From: Mycobacterium asiaticum
GTDB lineage: Bacteria; Actinomycetota; Actinomycetes; Mycobacteriales; Mycobacteriaceae
Length of the DNA: 60,326 nt
Assembly: GCF_001673635.1 (NCBI RefSeq)
Contig: NZ_LZMH01000056.1
Location: 1-60,326 of the forward strand
Direction: 5' to 3'
Of this stretch, positions 27,837 through 38,212 are shown piece after piece. The translations under genes were made by a program, and so were the position numbers. The notes beneath the pieces were generated by a model. That model was not told where the DNA came from, did no database searches, and saw only the letters and a list, made by a program, of their open reading frames with translations. Positions within the stretch are counted from its first letter, which is position 1; the number at the start of each line of letters is the position of its first letter.

Positions 27837-28874
27837 TTACACTCGTCCGGCAGTCGCATAAGCTTCCCGCGCGCCCAACGCGAGGGCACCGGCGGTGGCG
27901 AAGCGCCGCTTGGGCTCCTTGGCCATTCCCCGCGCGATAACCCCGTCAAAGGTCTTGAGTGCCGGGATATCTGCGCCCGGCCGCGGGACCGGTTGCCGCA
28001 GATGGCCGCCGAGGACCGTGGCCAGGTTGTCGCACGGATATGGCGGATACCCCGTCAGGCACTCGTAGAGAACACAAGTCAGCGCGTAGATGTCGGACCG
28101 GAACGTCGCCGCGTCACCGGTGAGCGTCTCGGGGGCCGCATAGGCGTACTGCAACGGATGCGCGTCTTCCACGGCCTCGCTGGAGAGGTACCGGAACCCC
28201 GCCAGCAGAACCGCTTGATCTCGACCGAGAAGTATGTTGCCTGGGCAGACATTTCGATGCATCCAGTCCTGGGAATGCAGCGCGTCGAGTGCCGTGGCGA
28301 TCTGACTCACCAACCCGACCGACTGCGCCGGCGGCAACCGCCTGTGACGGACGAGCACCCGCTCGAGATCGATGCCGTCGATCACCGGCATGACGATGTA
28401 GCACCGTTCGTCGGTCTCGCCCCATTCATAGATGGGCGCCAGGTGCGGTTCCGCCAGTTGTATCCGCGCGATGGGCGGAAGATTCCGCGACATCCGTAGG
28501 CGGAATGACCGGTCCGCGCAATGCCAAGGCAGGACGACCTTCACGGCGACTCTCGCGTCGGTGATCGAGTGCTCGGCTTCATACACTCGGGCGAGCTGCC
28601 CGCGCCCCAGCAACCGCAGCAGCTGGAACGGGCCGAACCGCGACCCTACTCGGCAGGACGCGTCGCCGCCGGAGTCGAACTCGTCCTTTAGCCACGCGAC
28701 GGCGTCGGCCCGTTCGAGTTCGCGTAATTGCAAAGCGCTTTGGTAATCCGCGAGACAAAACGACGCGAGATCGCCGTTCGCCGTAGATTCCTGATCGGCG
28801 AACCGGACCGGCCGCAGACGACCGCTACGGTCGCCCGGGCAACCGCAGACTGCGCAGCGCGGCGGTGTGGTCAC
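27837..28874 (-). CDS. Ser/Thr protein pseudokinase with N-terminal Cys motif
   Basis: A 345-aa protein with a Hanks-type kinase fold: glycine loop LGRGQLARVYEAE (residues 89-101), VAVK Lys112, activation-segment end AAPETL, and SDIYALTCVLYECLTGYPPY. The catalytic residues are lost: HRD reads His206-Arg207-Asn208, the Lys two residues on is Cys210, and the DFG metal site reads Ala225-Gly226-Phe227. Asn213 remains. The N-terminus has CAVCGC (Cys7, Cys10, Cys12) with Cys40 and Cys74, a possible metal site. No transmembrane anchor is visible, unlike most mycobacterial Pkn proteins. It may act as a scaffold or nucleotide sensor. Convergent with the upstream hypothetical gene. Confidence 0.85.
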   Translation of the reverse strand: MTTPPRCAVCGCPGDRSGRLRPVRFADQESTANGDLASFCLADYQSALQLRELERADAVAWLKDEFDSGGDASCRVGSRFGPFQLLRLLGRGQLARVYEAEHSITDARVAVKVVLPWHCADRSFRLRMSRNLPPIARIQLAEPHLAPIYEWGETDERCYIVMPVIDGIDLERVLVRHRRLPPAQSVGLVSQIATALDALHSQDWMHRNVCPGNILLGRDQAVLLAGFRYLSSEAVEDAHPLQYAYAAPETLTGDAATFRSDIYALTCVLYECLTGYPPYPCDNLATVLGGHLRQPVPRPGADIPALKTFDGVIARGMAKEPKRRFATAGALALGAREAYATAGRV

Positions 28875-29080
28875 CAGGCCCCTTCACGGCCCCTTCATCG
28901 CATGAACGCTACCGCTGCAGAACTGCCCGCGCTACCGGTTTGGGTGTCCTCGCGCTTGTCCGAACCAACATTGCCATTGACTAATGTCACCATTTGGTAT
29001 TGACTGCATTGATGAACGACGGCGTTCGGGTGGCAGGTTCGGTGCGCCGACAACCGACCACCGGAACGGCGGGCTGAAAA

Positions 29081-29938
29081 GTGTTCGGGCCCTTGGGCAG
29101 AGTGTTCAGCCGGTCGGCGACGAGCAACGATGCCCTGGCAGTCGTCACCGGCGCCGGCAGCGGCATCGGCGCCGCCTTCGCCCTCGAACTCGCCCGCCGT
29201 GGCGGCGCGGTCGTCTGCAGTGACATCGATGACGCCAAGGCCCGCCAAACCGCCGAAGCGATCACCAACAGCGGAGCCGACGCCAAGGTAATCCACTGCG
29301 ACGTATCCCGATTCGACGATGTCGTGGCACTGGCCGAACAGGCGCAGGCCTGGTTCGGCGCACCGCCCACGCTGGTGGTCAACAACGCCGGCGTGGCGGT
29401 GGCCGGTGCCGCGATCGGCGAAACGCCGCTAGACGATTGGGCGTGGATCCTCAACGTGAACCTGTGGGGGGCCATTCACGGCTGCCATGTGTTCGCTCCC
29501 ATCCTCCGCGACGCCCCGCGCCTGCCCGCGCCCAGAGGGATCATCAATGTCGCGTCGGCAGCGGCCTACGGCGCGGCCCCCGGCATGGGCGCCTACAACG
29601 TAAGCAAGGCCGGCGTCCTGTCGCTGTCTGAGACACTCGCCGCCGAACTATCCGGCAGCAGAGTTGAAGTCACCGCTCTGTGCCCAACTTTTGTCAGGAC
29701 CAACATCGTCGAGGCCGGCCACATCAGCACCGAATACGGCGAGATCGGCGACAGGTTCATGCGCTGGATCGGACGTTCGGCGGACAAGGTCGCGCGCACC
29801 TGCCTGGACGCCCACGACCGCGGCGATCTGTATTGCATGCCACAGCTGGAAGCCAAAATCGGCTGGAACATCAAGCGTTTGGTGCCAGGCACCTTCACCC
29901 GCGCAGTGGGCCTCGCATCCCGGGTGGGAAATACCTGA
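29081..29938 (+). CDS. Short-chain dehydrogenase/reductase
   Basis: A 285-aa classical SDR from a GTG at 29081. The NAD(P)-binding TGAGSGIG is at residues 25-32, NNAGVA near 105, catalytic Ser in NVASAAAYG, and the YNVSK Tyr/Lys pair near 173-177. An Asp at the end of beta-2 (CSDIDD) suggests NAD(H). The C-terminal 50 aa extend beyond the Rossmann core, as in mycobacterial SadH-like enzymes. It is followed at 40 bp by a diiron protein and then a Baeyer-Villiger-type monooxygenase. The substrate is unknown; a lipid or steroid-like alcohol or ketone is plausible from the neighbours. Confidence 0.88.
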   Translation: MFGPLGRVFSRSATSNDALAVVTGAGSGIGAAFALELARRGGAVVCSDIDDAKARQTAEAITNSGADAKVIHCDVSRFDDVVALAEQAQAWFGAPPTLVVNNAGVAVAGAAIGETPLDDWAWILNVNLWGAIHGCHVFAPILRDAPRLPAPRGIINVASAAAYGAAPGMGAYNVSKAGVLSLSETLAAELSGSRVEVTALCPTFVRTNIVEAGHISTEYGEIGDRFMRWIGRSADKVARTCLDAHDRGDLYCMPQLEAKIGWNIKRLVPGTFTRAVGLASRVGNT

Positions 29939-29978
29939 TACCCCGGGCCGTTTGACCAAGATTGGAAAGGAGCGCCTG

Positions 29979-30899
29979 GTGGCCATTGAAATGGAAGCCA
30001 TGCTCGCCAAGATCAAGGACCGCCAGTGGGCGCTGGCCGATATCGACTGGGACGCCCCGGGCGCCGACACGATCCGGCCCGAATTCCGGCCGAAACTCAA
30101 AGCTTTCATGGCCGATCTGTGCTGGATCGAGAACATCGGCGCTCGCGGCTTCGCGGCCCTGGCAAAGAAGGCGCCTAACCCGACGATCGCCGAGATCTAC
30201 CGGTACTTCCACGCCGAAGAGCAACGCCACGCCAACGCCGAGCTGGCCCTGATGAAGCGGTGGGGCATGCTCGACGACGGGGAATTGCCGGAGCCCAACG
30301 TCAACATCCGGTTGGCCATCGACTGGCTCGACACCTATGCCGATGACATGCCACTGTCGGTGTTGGGGACGGTCATCCCGATGCTGGAGGTGGCCCTGGA
30401 CGGGGCACTGCTGAAGTTCCTGCTGGACTCCGTGACGGACCCGGTTTGTCACGAGGTTTTCGAAAAGATCAACAATGACGAATCTAGACATATAGCAGTC
30501 GATTTCGCGGTCCTCGATATGATCGGCAACGCCACCGCACGCCGGCTGGCCATCGAGTTCGTGGGCACAGTCGCGACTCCGGGCCTGATCATCGGCGCGT
30601 TGATGTATGTGCCGCTGCTGAATCGCATTCGCAACGAGATGGCCGGCATGGGCATGGATGCCGAGCGGCTCTACAACGCGGTCAAGCGATTCAAGCAACT
30701 CGGCGAGCGCGGCGAACGGACCCCCCGAGTACCGGCCTACCGTGTCCTGAAGCGGCACGCCGCGATGGTGGTCAATCCACACCACCCCTACCACCTGCTG
30801 GCCAATTCCATGGTCTGGCTGTCCGAGCGTTATCCCCGCCCGCTGCTCAAGCCGGTGCCTAGCTGGTTCCGGGAACTCACCCACGAACCGGCGGCGTGA
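29979..30899 (+). CDS. Ferritin-like diiron carboxylate protein
   Basis: About 306 aa from the GTG at 29979, which has GGAAAGGAG upstream; the frame is open further up inside the SDR gene. The helical protein has two ExxH sets: Glu51 with AEEQRH (Glu81, His84), and later a Glu-containing helix (MLEVALDG) with NDESRH. These are the ligands expected of a four-helix-bundle diiron oxygenase or desaturase-like protein. A hydrophobic stretch (about residues 185-205) could touch the membrane. It overlaps the next gene (GTGA) and so probably works with that flavoprotein. The exact reaction is not known. Confidence 0.8.
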   Translation: MAIEMEAMLAKIKDRQWALADIDWDAPGADTIRPEFRPKLKAFMADLCWIENIGARGFAALAKKAPNPTIAEIYRYFHAEEQRHANAELALMKRWGMLDDGELPEPNVNIRLAIDWLDTYADDMPLSVLGTVIPMLEVALDGALLKFLLDSVTDPVCHEVFEKINNDESRHIAVDFAVLDMIGNATARRLAIEFVGTVATPGLIIGALMYVPLLNRIRNEMAGMGMDAERLYNAVKRFKQLGERGERTPRVPAYRVLKRHAAMVVNPHHPYHLLANSMVWLSERYPRPLLKPVPSWFRELTHEPAA

Positions 30900-32389
30900 C
30901 CATGTCCGAGGATCACACCTACGCCGCCCTCATCGTCGGAGCCGGCTTCACCGGGCTCGGCGCGGCCATCCGACTGGCCGAGGCCGGCGTCACCGACATC
31001 GTCATCCTCGAGCGCGGCGATCGGGTGGGTGGAACATGGCGAGACACCCGGTACCCGGGCGCCAGTTGCGACATCCCGTCGCTGCTCTACTCGTTCTCGT
31101 TCGTCAAGAATCCACGGTGGTCACGCACCTACTCCCCCGCGTCGGAGATCTGTGAGCACATCGAGGACATGGCAACGAGATTCGGCGTCCGCCAACGTAT
31201 CCGGTTCGGCCACCGGGTCACCGGACTGACTTTCGACGAGGAGGCCGGCGTCTGGACCGCGCAGACCAGCGATCACGACCACTTCCGTGCCCGCACCGTC
31301 ATCCTGGCGTCCGGTCCGCTCTCCGACGCCAGCCTGCCCGACATCCGCGGGCTGGACAGTTACCGCGGCCACAAAATCCACAGCGCCCGCTGGGATCCTG
31401 ATTACGACTTCACCGGCAAGCGGGTCGCGGTCATCGGCACCGGGGCCAGCGCAATCCAGATCATCCCGGAACTGGTGAAGCAGGCCGGATTCGTCAAGGT
31501 CTTCCAGCGCACCCCCGGCTGGGTGCTGCCCCGGCTGGACGTCGCGACGCCGGCGCCGGTGCAGGAATTGTTCGCCAAAGTGCCTGCCGCCCAACTGTTC
31601 GCCCGGCAGCTGCTGTTCTGGGGACACGAGGCCACCGCGACGGCAATGGTGTGGAATACACCCCTCACTTCGCTGGTGGCGCGGCTCGGCCAGGCGCATA
31701 TCCGGGCGCAGGTCAAAGACCCCTGGTTACGGCGCCAGCTCACCCCGGACTTCACGCCCGGCTGCAAACGCATGCTGGTGTCCAGCGACTACTACCCCGC
31801 GCTGCAACGCGATAACTGCAAGCTGATCGACTGGCCGATAGCTACTTTGAGCCCGGCGGGCATCCGGACCAGCGACGGCATCGAACACCACCTGGACTGC
31901 ATCGTCTTCGCCACCGGCTACGACGTGCACCTGACCGGACCACCCTTTGCGATCACCGGTTTGGGTGGCCGGTCACTGGCCGACGATTGGGCCGGCGGCG
32001 GTCAGGCCTACAAGAGCATCAACGCGCACGGCTACCCGAACCTGTTCTTCATGACCGGCCCCAATTCCGGGCCCGGCCACAACTCGCTGCTGGTCTACAT
32101 CGAGGGTCAGCTCGACTATGCGGTCCGCGGCATCACCACCATCCTGGACAACGACCTGCGATACCTGGATGTGCGGGCAGATGTGCAGCGGCGGCACAAC
32201 GAGAAAATCCAGCGCCGGCTGACCAGAACGACCTGGATGTCCGGTTGCCGCAGCTGGTATCTCACCAAGGACGGTTTCAACGCATCCATGTACCCGGGCA
32301 CCGCGACGCAGTATCTTCGCCAGATGCGTGATTTCCGCGTCCAGCACTACACCGCGGTCGCCCGCGACCGCGGTGCCGTGACGGCCTGA
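30896..32389 (+). CDS. Flavin-containing monooxygenase, Baeyer-Villiger type
   Basis: A 497-aa FAD/NADPH enzyme. First Rossmann motif GAGFTGLG near residue 16, GGTWRDTRYPGASCDIPS, the fingerprint YRGHKIHSARWDP (FxGxxxHxxxW) near 157, the second Rossmann motif GTGASAIQ, and the ATG-type motif IVFATGYDVH. These define class B monooxygenases that insert oxygen next to a carbonyl or oxidise heteroatoms. The GTG overlaps the diiron gene stop; an ATG 6 bp later is an alternative start. SDR, diiron protein and this enzyme make a three-step oxidation set. Confidence 0.9.
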   Translation: MTMSEDHTYAALIVGAGFTGLGAAIRLAEAGVTDIVILERGDRVGGTWRDTRYPGASCDIPSLLYSFSFVKNPRWSRTYSPASEICEHIEDMATRFGVRQRIRFGHRVTGLTFDEEAGVWTAQTSDHDHFRARTVILASGPLSDASLPDIRGLDSYRGHKIHSARWDPDYDFTGKRVAVIGTGASAIQIIPELVKQAGFVKVFQRTPGWVLPRLDVATPAPVQELFAKVPAAQLFARQLLFWGHEATATAMVWNTPLTSLVARLGQAHIRAQVKDPWLRRQLTPDFTPGCKRMLVSSDYYPALQRDNCKLIDWPIATLSPAGIRTSDGIEHHLDCIVFATGYDVHLTGPPFAITGLGGRSLADDWAGGGQAYKSINAHGYPNLFFMTGPNSGPGHNSLLVYIEGQLDYAVRGITTILDNDLRYLDVRADVQRRHNEKIQRRLTRTTWMSGCRSWYLTKDGFNASMYPGTATQYLRQMRDFRVQHYTAVARDRGAVTA

Positions 32390-32402
32390 CGGGCGGTACG
32401 AC

Positions 32403-33344
32403 TTGGCAGTCGAACGTCCACTCGACCGATCGTCGAGACCCGACCCCGGCACCATCGCCAGCGTGTTGAACAACGTGCGCCGCGCGCCGCAACGCGTCCG
32501 GCGCCAGTCCCGCGAGTTCCTCGAGACGGCGGTGACCCAGCTGTTCGACGCCGCGGTACGCCATCCGCACGGAGCCGCCGCGTCAGGCGAGTACCGCATC
32601 GACGAACTGGCCCGGCTGGCCGGTACTACCACGCGCAACATCCGGGTCTACCGCGACCGCGGCCTGCTGCCGCCGCCCTGGCGGGTCGGACGGATCGCGC
32701 TGTTCAACGACACCCATCTGACTCGGCTGCGCCTGATCACCTCGATGCTCGACCGTGGGTACAACATCGCCCACGTCCGGGAGATGCTCGGCGCCTGGGA
32801 GGAAGGCAAGAACCTGGGCGACGTCCTGGGACTCGAAACCGCCATCGTGGGCAGTTGGGCCACCGAAAAGCCGCAGACGATGTCGGTGGATGAAGCCCGC
32901 CGACTCGTCGACAGCCAACGCGCCTTCGAGCGTCTCGTGGAGTTGCGGGTGATCCGCCTCGACGGCGACCGGGCGACCGTCACCCGGCCCAAACTCATCG
33001 AAGCCTTCACCGAGGTCCGGGGCTACGGCGTCAGCACCGACAAGCTGATCGACCTGCACGAGCAGATCTTGCCCAAGATCGACGAGATCAGCGACTTGCT
33101 GGTGCGCGCGGGATTCGAACATGTCGCGGACCGCATCAAACCCGGTGAAGCGTTGCCCGCGGACGCCGAGGTGGCCGAGCTGATCACCATGCTGGTCCGG
33201 TTCCGTACCCAGGCGGTTGCGACGGTTACCGCCACGCTGGCGTCATCCATCGAGTCGACGATCGAGTCACTGGTCAGCCGGCTGCTCTCGGAATACCTCG
33301 AGAAATCGGCGGGCGCGGATACCGCCGGGCAGCCGGCGCAATAA
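32403..33344 (+). CDS. MerR-family transcriptional regulator
   Basis: Up to 313 aa. The start is uncertain: a TTG at 32403 or a GTG at 32463. The MerR winged-helix domain is YRIDELARLAGTTTRNIRVYRDRGLLPPP and RIALFNDTHLTRLRLITSMLDRGY. The rest is a long helical effector domain without an obvious Cys metal site. It lies 13 bp after the monooxygenase gene, so it most likely controls the SDR-diiron-monooxygenase operon. It ends 2 bp from the convergent mbtI stop. Confidence 0.85.
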   Translation: MAVERPLDRSSRPDPGTIASVLNNVRRAPQRVRRQSREFLETAVTQLFDAAVRHPHGAAASGEYRIDELARLAGTTTRNIRVYRDRGLLPPPWRVGRIALFNDTHLTRLRLITSMLDRGYNIAHVREMLGAWEEGKNLGDVLGLETAIVGSWATEKPQTMSVDEARRLVDSQRAFERLVELRVIRLDGDRATVTRPKLIEAFTEVRGYGVSTDKLIDLHEQILPKIDEISDLLVRAGFEHVADRIKPGEALPADAEVAELITMLVRFRTQAVATVTATLASSIESTIESLVSRLLSEYLEKSAGADTAGQPAQ

Positions 33345-33346
33345 GG

Positions 33347-34738
<1,392 letters not shown>

Positions 34739-34938
34739 GCCGGGGCGCGCGACCCCCTGGTGAGTTCCGGCCTGGAATCTACGCCGCAGCCACGTTTCGC
34801 CGGCAATCCCCGAACGTTTCCGAACCGTTCACCTGACCGCCGCCCGCCCGACGGGCCGGGATCCAGGCTCACTTCTAGGATCCGATCGAACCCGGGGACG
34901 CAGCACTCGAGTCAGCACGGCAAGGGGAGGACCAGTCC

Positions 34939-35148
34939 ATGTTCATCATCCGGACGACCGACGGCGAAGAGATCAAGGGTGACTCCGAGAACCTGTCGAT
35001 CAACCACGAGACCGGCGTGCTCACCGTCCGCACCGTCGACGGCTTCGAAGAAACCACCACCCACTACTCGCCGGCCGGGTGGCGCTCGGTGACGCACCGA
35101 AAGAAGGACATCGGTGTCGCGCCGTCCCGCCTTTCTTCAGTTCGCTGA
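34939..35148 (+). CDS. Small hypothetical protein
   Basis: A 69-aa protein behind a strong AAGGGGAGGA ribosome site. The sequence alternates hydrophobic and polar residues (MFIIRTTDGEEIKGDSENL, GVLTVRTVDGFEETTTHYSP), suggesting a small all-beta fold, and ends in a basic tail. I do not recognise a family. It is divergent from mbtI (225 bp gap) and about 295 bp upstream of the transporter gene. Confidence 0.7.
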   Translation: MFIIRTTDGEEIKGDSENLSINHETGVLTVRTVDGFEETTTHYSPAGWRSVTHRKKDIGVAPSRLSSVR

Positions 35149-35442
35149 CACGACACAAATCTCCCAGCGAATTAGCAGCTGATTGGTACCCAATCCACAC
35201 TTATAGCCGCGAAAACGCTTTAGCCAGCGGAGTTCGGGTTTTGGCTCGTTACGTGGGCGTTTCGCCGCGGCTACTCGTTGGAGACATCGCAGGAAATCGT
35301 CGTCTCCGCCGAAATTCTGAGTGGCGGCTCGCCAAAAGCCCAGGCTAAATTCTCAGCGTTATCTGGGATGTTCGTGGTCGCCTTGAAAGAGCCTGGACGG
35401 TCAGTACTTCCTTAATCGCCGCACGACGCTGGGAGGTGCCAG
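35149..35442. other. Intergenic stretch, no gene seen
   Basis: A 294-bp gap of lower GC than its surroundings. An open frame runs part way through it, but it has no ribosome site of its own. I see no RNA gene, clear repeat or iron box. Confidence 0.5.
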
Positions 35443-36669
35443 GTGCTGCATGAGTTCTGGGAAAACTTCACGCACAACCTGTTCAAGCCGCTACTGCTGT
35501 TCTTCTACTTCGGCTTCTTGATCCCGATCCTGAAGGTGCGGTTCGAGTTTCCCTACGTGATCTACCAAGGGCTGACCATGTACCTGCTGTTGGCCATCGG
35601 CTGGCACGGGGGGGAAGAACTGGCCAAGATCAAACCGTCCAGCATCGGCGTCATCGTCGGCTTCATGGTGGTGGGCTTCCTGCTGAATTTCCTCATCGGC
35701 GGCATCGCCTACTACCTACTGCGCTACCTGAGCCGGATGCGACGAGTCGACCGGGCCACGGTCGCCGGTTACTACGGGTCAGACTCGGCCGGCACGTTCG
35801 CCACTTGCGTCGCCGTGCTCACCAGCATCGGCATCGCCTTCAACGCCTACATGCCGGTGATGTTGGCCATCATGGAGATTCCGGGTTGCCTGGTGGCGCT
35901 CTACCTGGTGGCTCGCCTACGACACCACGGCATGGACGAGGCGGGAAACATGCCCGACGAACCCGGCTACACGCGCGCCCGGGTCAGCATCGGCCCCGGC
36001 ACGGTGGCTCGGCCGGCCGACGGCCACAGCGTGGAAAGTGAGCACCGCGAGATCGAGCAGGGGTTGTCCCTGGAGCGGCGGGAGGACGGCGTCCGGGATG
36101 CTCATGAGACGCGGGACCCCGCCAAGAAGCCGTCACTGTTCTCGCGCGAACTGCTACAGGAAGTCTTCCTCAACCCAGGACTTTGCCTGCTGGTGGGCGG
36201 CATCATCATCGGCCTGGTGAGCGGACTGCAGGGCGAGAAGGTGGTGCACGACGACGACACCTTCTTCGTCACGGCCTTCCAGGGCGTGCTGGCGCTGTTC
36301 CTGCTCGAGATGGGCATGACCGCGTCCCGCAAGTTGCGTGACCTGCGATCAGCGGGCAAGGGCTTCATCTTCTTCGGCCTGCTGGCGCCGAATCTGTTTG
36401 CCACACTCGGCATCATCGTGGCGCACAGCTATGCGGCCCTCACCAACGCCGACTTCAAGCCGGGAACGTACGTGCTGTTCGCGGTGCTGTGCGGAGCGGC
36501 GTCCTACATCGCCGTTCCGGCCGTGCATCGACTTGCGATCCCCGAGGCCAGCCCGACGCTGCCGCTGGCGGCATCGCTGGGGTTGACGTTCTCCTACAAC
36601 GTCACCATCGGCATCCCGCTCTACATCGAGATCGCCCGCATTGTCGGGCAGTGGTTCCATACGACCTGA
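35443..36669 (+). CDS. SbtA-like sodium-dependent bicarbonate transporter family protein (Rv2387-like)
   Basis: A 408-aa integral membrane protein from a GTG with GGGAGGTG upstream. About ten transmembrane segments form two halves separated by a charged cytoplasmic loop (about residues 165-230). The pattern LLAIGWHGGEELAKI, GYYGSDSAGTFATC and CGAASYIAVPAVHR fits the Sbt_1 superfamily, whose founding member SbtA takes up bicarbonate with sodium. Rv2387 of M. tuberculosis sits at the same place next to hemN. The substrate in mycobacteria is not established. Convergent with hemW (8-bp gap). Confidence 0.85.
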   Translation: MLHEFWENFTHNLFKPLLLFFYFGFLIPILKVRFEFPYVIYQGLTMYLLLAIGWHGGEELAKIKPSSIGVIVGFMVVGFLLNFLIGGIAYYLLRYLSRMRRVDRATVAGYYGSDSAGTFATCVAVLTSIGIAFNAYMPVMLAIMEIPGCLVALYLVARLRHHGMDEAGNMPDEPGYTRARVSIGPGTVARPADGHSVESEHREIEQGLSLERREDGVRDAHETRDPAKKPSLFSRELLQEVFLNPGLCLLVGGIIIGLVSGLQGEKVVHDDDTFFVTAFQGVLALFLLEMGMTASRKLRDLRSAGKGFIFFGLLAPNLFATLGIIVAHSYAALTNADFKPGTYVLFAVLCGAASYIAVPAVHRLAIPEASPTLPLAASLGLTFSYNVTIGIPLYIEIARIVGQWFHTT

Positions 36670-36677
36670 AACAGCGC

Positions 36678-37850
36678 CTAGTCCAACAACATTCGCACAA
36701 CAGCATCGGCGAGCAGGCGCCCGCGGTCGGTGAGCACCAGCGCATCGTCCCGGGCGAGGAGCAGCCCGTCGGCGACCGCCACGTCGGCGCGCTCGCGTTC
36801 GGCGGCGTCCAGCAGGCTGATGGGTAGCCCCTGGCGCAGCCGGATCTGCAGCATCACCTCTTCGGTGTGCAGCGCGTCGGTTTCGAGTTCCTCATAGCCG
36901 GACACCGGCAGGGCGGCGGCGGCCAACAGATCCGCATAGGCGTTGGGGTGCTTGACGTTCCACCATCTGGTGGTGCCGATGTAACCGTGCGCCCCCGGCC
37001 CGGCGCCCCACCACTGGCCGCCGTTCCAGTAGCCGAGATTGTGGCGGCACTCGCCGCCGGGCCGCGACCAGTTTGACACCTCGTACCAGCTCAGACCGGC
37101 CGCGTGCAGGCGTTCGTCGACCAATTCGTAACGGCGGGCCAGCACGTCGTTGTCCGGTGCGGACAGCTCGCCGCGACGGACCCGCCGCGCCAGCGCGGTG
37201 CCCTCCTCGACCACGAGCGCGTACGCGGAAACGTGGTCGACGCCGGTCTCGATCGCCGTGTCCACCGAGCGCAGCAGATCGTCGTCGGTCTCGCCGGGGG
37301 TGCCATAGATCAGGTCGAGGCTGACGTGCTCGAAGCCCAGCTCGAGGGCCTCGCGGGCGGCGCCCGCGGACCGGTTCGGGGTATGCACCCGGTCCAGCAC
37401 GCCCAGCACGTGCGGGACCACCGATTGCATGCCCAGTGACACGCGGGTGTAGCCGGCCGACCGGATCGCCTCGAAGAACTCCGGCCAGGTCGACTCGGGA
37501 TTGGCCTCGGTGGTGATCTCGGCCTGGGGCGCCAGCTCGAAGTGCTCGCGCACCATGTCGAGCAGGGTGGTCAGGCGTGCCCCGCCCAGCAGGGACGGTG
37601 TGCCGCCCCCAACGAACACGGTGTCCAGCGTCGGCCCGTCCAGGCGCGCGCTCGCCAGCTCGAGCTCGGTGCGCAACGCATCCAGCCAAGCGTCCGGGTT
37701 GACGCCGCCCAGCTCCGCCGGCGTGTAGGTGTTGAAGTCGCAGTAACCGCAGCGGGTGATGCAGAACGGAACGTGCACATAGAGGCCGAACGGCCGACCG
37801 GGAGTCGGACGCATTGCCGGCAGGTCTATCGCCGCCTGAACAGGTGCCAT
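36678..37850 (-). CDS. hemW: Radical SAM heme-chaperone-type protein (HemN/HemW family)
   Basis: A 390-aa radical SAM enzyme (Rv2388c, annotated HemN, is 375 aa). The 4Fe-4S/SAM motif is CITRCGYCDFNTYT. The residue after the third Cys is Asp rather than the Gly-Cys of true coproporphyrinogen III dehydrogenase HemN, so it belongs to the HemW group, which bind heme and are thought to deliver it. GGGTPSLL and the C-terminal HemN domain (HTEEVMLQIRLRQGL) are present. The ATG at 37850 is preferred over a TTG two codons upstream. Confidence 0.9.
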   Translation of the reverse strand: MAPVQAAIDLPAMRPTPGRPFGLYVHVPFCITRCGYCDFNTYTPAELGGVNPDAWLDALRTELELASARLDGPTLDTVFVGGGTPSLLGGARLTTLLDMVREHFELAPQAEITTEANPESTWPEFFEAIRSAGYTRVSLGMQSVVPHVLGVLDRVHTPNRSAGAAREALELGFEHVSLDLIYGTPGETDDDLLRSVDTAIETGVDHVSAYALVVEEGTALARRVRRGELSAPDNDVLARRYELVDERLHAAGLSWYEVSNWSRPGGECRHNLGYWNGGQWWGAGPGAHGYIGTTRWWNVKHPNAYADLLAAAALPVSGYEELETDALHTEEVMLQIRLRQGLPISLLDAAERERADVAVADGLLLARDDALVLTDRGRLLADAVVRMLLD

Positions 37851-37997
37851 GGCCAAATCTTGGCACGACGCCCCCGATCGGGCGGTTTTCCCAGGTAATT
37901 CCCGGTTTTGTTTACCTAGCTACCCAGCTTTGCCAAGTAGTTTTAATCACCGTGAGACGAAATTTGACCTGGTAGCAACGGTGTGCCCGATCCATGG

Positions 37998-38003
37998 CAG
38001 AAT
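37998..38003 (+). promoter_or_regulatory. Candidate -10 element for the leaderless nirA leader transcript
   Basis: CAGAAT, one base from TANNNT, ends 7 bases before the GTG of the Cys-rich leader frame at 38011. That spacing would place the transcription start on the GTG itself. Confidence 0.55.
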
Positions 38004-38010
38004 GGCAGCC

Positions 38011-38103
38011 GTGACCGTTGCGAATTCGAGCCTGCGTGTAGCGCTGGTGGCCCGACGGCACATCGACCTCAAGCGCGTTTGCAGCTGTTGCTGTCTGCCT
38101 TGA
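38011..38103 (+). CDS. Polycysteine leader peptide of the nirA operon
   Basis: A 30-aa frame ending R-V-C-S-C-C-C-L-P, with four Cys codons in a five-codon run just before the stop. It lies 109 bp upstream of nirA. Leaderless polycysteine short frames upstream of sulfur-assimilation operons are described in M. smegmatis as cysteine-responsive attenuators: ribosome behaviour at the Cys codons tells the cell whether cysteine is short. The GTG start fits a leaderless message; an in-frame ATG at 38002 overlaps the -10 element. The following RNA can form a long stem (ggatc-gcgc with gcgc-gatcc, about 38132-38191), a possible part of the switch. Confidence 0.8.
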   Translation: MTVANSSLRVALVARRHIDLKRVCSCCCLP

Positions 38104-38212
38104 TGTCGTAGACCCAGCCCACCACCTACTTCTGGCTGCCGGATCTGCGCCGCCGGGACCATCGGTGAGCTGCGCGGGATCCAGCCCAGTTTGTTTGCGA
38201 AGGAGATCCGCA

